Made by a program: the position numbers and the translations under genes
DNA from: Chrysophaeum taylorii
Lineage: Eukaryota > Sar > Pelagophyceae > Pelagomonadales > Pelagomonadaceae
Direction of reading: 5' to 3'
DNA: 64,000 bases
NCBI GenBank assembly: GCA_029834535.1
Contig: JAQMWT010000526.1
Span: forward strand, 248,001-312,000
Notes under the pieces: model-generated
Seen by the model: only the letters and a program-made list of their open reading frames with translations
Told to the model about the DNA's origin: nothing
The model's database searches: none
Part shown: piece after piece, positions 60,939 to 64,000 of the stretch
How the letters are laid out: every line of letters starts with the position of its first letter
Position numbering within the stretch: position 1 is the stretch's first letter

Positions 60939-62382
60939 TCACCCCCGGTCTCCGTCGAAGAACTTATCGTCGTCGTCGACGCGGTTGTCGTCGCCGCTTT
61001 TGCTCGATGCTGGTCTTCCTTGGTCACCCGGAGGAGGCTGGGCGCGCTCGTAAGCACGCTGAATGAGGGGATGGACGGCGGCCTCGAACTTTTGTGTTCG
61101 GGCTTGGATATCGTCAAGGGTGGCTTCGGGGTTGTTGTCGAGCCAATCGAGGAGATCGCTAGACGCGGCGTCCACGGTCTGCTTGTCGGAAGGCGCGTCG
61201 GGAAAGACTGTCTCTGCCGTCTGTCGCGCGGCGTAAGCGGAAGCTTCAGCGTGATTCCTGGCGTTGATTCGATCGAGGGCAGTCTTGTCGGCCTGCTCGT
61301 ACTCCTTGGCGTCCTTGATTAGTTTCTCGACGTCGGCCTGGTTGCTCAAGCCCTCCTTCTTGATGGTGACTTGCTTGGACTTATGCGTCGCCTGGTCGGT
61401 CGCGGAGACGGAGAGGATGCCGTTGGCGTCGAGGTCAAAGGACACGGCGACCCTCGGGACGCCGCGTCGCGCAGGCGGGATGCCGTCGAGGACGAAGCTT
61501 CCGAGCAAGCGGTTGTCTCTGGTCAGCGCGCGTTCGCCCTCGAAGACCTTGACGTCGACGGCGGGCTGGTTGTCGGCGTGAGTCGTGAAGACCTGCTCGC
61601 GGCGCGCCGGGATGGTGGTGTTGCGCTCGACCACGCGCGTCATGACGCCCCCGGCTGTCTCGATGCCCAGACTGAGAGGCGTAACGTCGAGCAAGACGAG
61701 GGACGACCGCGCCCCCGTGAGCGCGGCCGCCTGCACGGCGGCGCCGTACGCTACCGCCTCGTCGGCGTTGATCGACTCGTTGAGCTTGTCGCGGTTGAAG
61801 TAGTCGCGGAGCATCTGGCGCACGCGCGGGATGCGCGTCGAGCCGCCCACCAGGACGATCTCGTCGACCTGGGTCTTGTCGACCTTGGCATCATTGAGAA
61901 CGCGGTCGACCGACTTGAGAGAGCGCCGGAACTTGTCGTCGTTGAGGCGCTCGAACATCGCGCGAGTGACGGCCTTGGAGTAGTCCTCGCCGTCGACCAT
62001 CGCCTCGACCTCGATGGTCGTCGCCTGGGAGCTCGAGAGCTCGCGCTTGGCGCGGTCGCACTGCTGGAAGAGCCGTCGCTTCGCGCGCGCGTCGAGGCGC
62101 TTTCCTCCCTCCAAGTCCTTCTCGCAGTGTTTGACGAGTTCGTTGGTGAAGTCCTCGCCGCCGAGGTGAGTGTCGCCGGCCGTCGCCTTGACTTCGAGCA
62201 CGCCCTGCTCCATCTCCAGCAAGGTCACGTCGAAGGTCCCGCCGCCCATGTCGTAGACGAGGACTCTGCGCATGTCGTTTTCGGCGACGCCGTCGCCGAG
62301 GCCGTAGGCCAGCGCGGCCGCCGTCGGCTCGTTGATGATCCGCAACACCTCCAGGCCCGCGATGGTCCCCGCGTCCTTGGTC

Positions 62383-62417
<35 letters not shown>

Positions 62418-62942
62418 CGTGACTACCGCCTTGGTCACAGGACGCGCGAGTTTCGCCTCGGCCGCGCGCTTGAGCTTGCCCAACACCAGCGCCGAGATCT
62501 CTTCGGGGTGCGAGACCGTCTTCTTGCCGTCGGGCGCCGTCGCCGAGATCATCGCCTTCCCGCTCTCCCCTTTGACCACCTCGAACGGCCACAGCTTGGC
62601 GTCGGCGCGCACGACCGCGTCGTCCCACTTGCGCCCTATGAGGCGCTTCGCGTCGTACACTGTGCCCTTGGCGTTCCGCGCCGCCTGTGCCTTGGCCGCC
62701 TCCCCGACCAGCCGCTCCCCCTTGGCCCCAAACGCCACGTAGCTCGGGGTCGTACGCTGCCCCTCCTGATTTTCGATGATCTCGACGCGTTCGCCGGTCC
62801 AGATCCCAACGCACGAGAACGTCGTACCGAGGTCGATCCCAACGGCCACATCTCCCTCGCACCCGCTCCGTCGTTGACACGGAACTGGCGCCGCCGCGGC
62901 CAGGCACGCACCGACCGACCGACTCGCGAGACGCCGCCACAT
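60939..62942 (-). CDS. HSP70: Hsp70 chaperone of cytosolic/ER type with an N-terminal extension
   Basis: 667 residues. The ATPase domain begins at about residue 32 ([20 protein letters not shown]) and contains [13 protein letters not shown] and [17 protein letters not shown]. The substrate domain has [40 protein letters not shown] and [15 protein letters not shown]. These blocks match eukaryotic cytosolic/BiP Hsp70s rather than bacterial or mitochondrial DnaK. The first 31 residues ([20 protein letters not shown] then PCQRRSG) are an extension with basic and hydrophobic character. The end is KFFDGDRG, with neither EEVD nor an HDEL retention signal. Placement is therefore unusual: mitochondrion, ER or the periplastidal space are options. 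It folds client proteins with a J-protein and nucleotide exchange factor. Confidence 0.9.
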
Positions 62943-63064
62943 CGTGCTAAGTTTCGGATGTGGTAGGGTTTAGGAGTAAACTCAAAGGTTAGCGAACGCG
63001 CGCTGATGAAAGCAGCTTATTAGATTGGCGGGGGTGAGAGCGTCGAGCAGTGGTAGGGTTAGCG
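62943..63064. promoter_or_regulatory. 122-bp Hsp70/La divergent promoter derived from a dispersed repeat
   Basis: Almost the whole interval between the two ATGs (about 62966-63058) is, on the minus strand, a copy of the repeat at 49611-49723. It contains a CCAAT box (GCCAATCTAA on the minus strand), GCTAACCTTTGAGTTTACTC and a telobox-like AAACCCTA. No heat-shock element is visible. Confidence 0.65.
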
Positions 63065-63751
63065 ATGGAGGCGCGTCTCCGGGCGCAGATCGAGTTCTAC
63101 TTCTCGGACGCCAACTTGAGGCAGGACGCCCACATGCGCTCCCTCGTCGGCGACGAAGAAGACCTGACAGGATGGTGCAACCTCACCGATATCCTGCGGT
63201 TCCGCCGGGCAGCGGACCTCGTGGTCTCCGAAGACAACGCGATCGACGCTGCAACGCGCTGCCTCGCCGGCTCGACGCTCGTCGAGGTCGCCGACGGGAA
63301 AATTCGACGCCGAACCCCGGTCGCCGTCGAGGACTCGACCTTGGGCTTCCGAACCGTCTACGTCGAGCCCATTGGGAACGCCAACCTCGACGCCGTGCGC
63401 GCCGTCTTCGAGCGCGTCGGCAAGGTCGACCTCGTGCGCATCCCCAAGCGCGGCGACCAATATCGGCCCTTTGCTTTCGTCGAGTACGCCGACCAAGACG
63501 CCGCGCGCCAAGCCTGCGCGACTTTTGACGGCGCTTCGCTCTTCGATAATGTCGTCTCCAGGGTAATCACGCGCTTCGAATGGGCCGCCCTTCGCACGCG
63601 CTGGAATGACCTCCTCAACAATCCCATCGCTTCGACTCGCCGCGCGTCGAAGACGACGCGGAAAACAAACTCCAACGACAGCGCCGGCGTCGCGCGTTGT
63701 CACAAGAGGCCGCGCTTAGCTGCACCCGCGCCATCACCTCAGCCGATCTAG
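63065..63751 (+). CDS. La-motif plus RRM RNA-binding protein
   Basis: 228 residues from the ATG at 63065. The La motif spans about residues 5-85: RAQIEFYFSDANLRQDAHMR, LTGWCNLTDILRFRR and AIDAATRCLAGSTLVEVADG. An RRM follows at about 97-175 with TVYVEPIGNANLDAVRAVFE (RNP2-like) and RPFAFVEYADQDAARQAC (RNP1-like). The C-terminal 50 residues are basic (RRASKTTRKTNSN, CHKRPR) and may hold a nuclear signal. La proteins bind the UUU-3' ends of new RNA polymerase III transcripts and protect them. It is short compared with human La (408 residues) and lacks a second RRM, so a small LARP-type protein is also possible. Confidence 0.85.
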   Translation: MEARLRAQIEFYFSDANLRQDAHMRSLVGDEEDLTGWCNLTDILRFRRAADLVVSEDNAIDAATRCLAGSTLVEVADGKIRRRTPVAVEDSTLGFRTVYVEPIGNANLDAVRAVFERVGKVDLVRIPKRGDQYRPFAFVEYADQDAARQACATFDGASLFDNVVSRVITRFEWAALRTRWNDLLNNPIASTRRASKTTRKTNSNDSAGVARCHKRPRLAAPAPSPQPI

Positions 63752-63872
63752 TTTGCTAGTTCGTTCGCGAAGCCGATCAACCTCGCTCTTCTTATTAGGT
63801 TTCTTTACCAGTTTCGTTTCTACCGGGGGCGAGCATATATTTTTAAACCCTCCTTCGACAGTCCACTATGGT

Positions 63873-63929
63873 GACGGACTTATAAATGAGCGCGTCAGGG
63901 CGACGGGCTTATAAATGAGCGCGCCAGCG
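63873..63929 (+). repeat. 29-bp tandem duplication with TATAAAT
   Basis: GACGGACTTATAAATGAGCG at 63873 and GACGGGCTTATAAATGAGCG at 63902. TATAAAT in both copies could serve a gene beyond the window, but that is not shown. Confidence 0.6.
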
Positions 63930-64000
63930 CTCGTAGCGCCTAAAAAATATTCATTACAGGACTGTATTTTTCTCAAAATAAACTTCGGGCCTTAGAATCA

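Noticed and set aside
61371-62966. 531-codon plus-strand frame opposite Hsp70
   Set aside because: Antisense shadow; all conserved motifs are on the minus strand.

Overview
The window reads as nuclear DNA of a photosynthetic eukaryote with a red-lineage (complex) plastid, most likely an ochrophyte stramenopile. Seen directly: genes are GC-rich, lie in single orientation or in tight divergent and convergent pairs, and have few, very short spliceosomal introns (37, 40, 46, 52, 55 and 75 nt recognised, plus three of roughly 96-219 nt in one gene). Four proteins begin with a signal-peptide-like stretch followed by Phe in the style of the ASAFAP plastid motif: TatA/Tha4 (AHA|FTIPAR), the glutathionyl-hydroquinone reductase (ASA|FVVRG), the NSF-like AAA ATPase (ADG|FTAAA) and the TauD-like oxygenase (ARG|FVALQ). 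A type III glutamine synthetase, a GH81 beta-1,3-glucanase (chrysolaminarin-type substrate) and a Cys-rich secreted repeat protein fit such an alga. Assignment to a class is inference.

Layout. 0-22 kb is a dense gene block: the tail of an acidic protein, a membrane-anchored hypothetical, a GT31 glycosyltransferase, a cyclic-nucleotide-gated channel, RCL1 (rRNA processing), a plastid-type AAA ATPase, a membrane-anchored GH81 glucanase, a degenerate inositol-5-phosphatase/TPR/C2 protein, TatA/Tha4, a PLAC8-like Cys-rich protein, a coiled-coil protein and a multi-C2 membrane protein. 22-29 kb is mobile DNA: a broken transposase-like remnant and a long LINE (family A) with reverse transcriptase and RNase H. 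29-49 kb is a second gene block: ABCG half-transporter (with a decayed DDE transposase behind it), a secreted calcium-loop repeat protein, glutamine synthetase III, TauD-like dioxygenase, glutathionyl-hydroquinone reductase, a TRF4-type nucleotidyltransferase with TRAF-like zinc fingers, and an EEP-fold hydrolase. 49-61 kb is mostly repeats (a MITE, minisatellites, a cluster of 5'-truncated retroposons called family C here, LINE A and LINE B pieces, heat-shock-element-like arrays) around one R2R3-MYB gene. 61-64 kb has an Hsp70 and a La-motif RNA-binding protein sharing a 122-bp divergent promoter that is itself a copy of a repeat found at 49.6 kb.

The genes are not an operon; links are local. 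Plastid functions (Tat import, AAA, GS-hydroquinone reductase, dioxygenase) are scattered. RNA metabolism is represented by RCL1, the TRF4-like enzyme and the La protein. The most unusual items are the Cys-rich EF-hand-loop repeat protein whose exon-plus-intron unit is duplicated, the 5-phosphatase relative that has lost its catalytic motifs, the plastid leader without an ATG on the hydroquinone reductase, and the repeat-derived Hsp70/La promoter.
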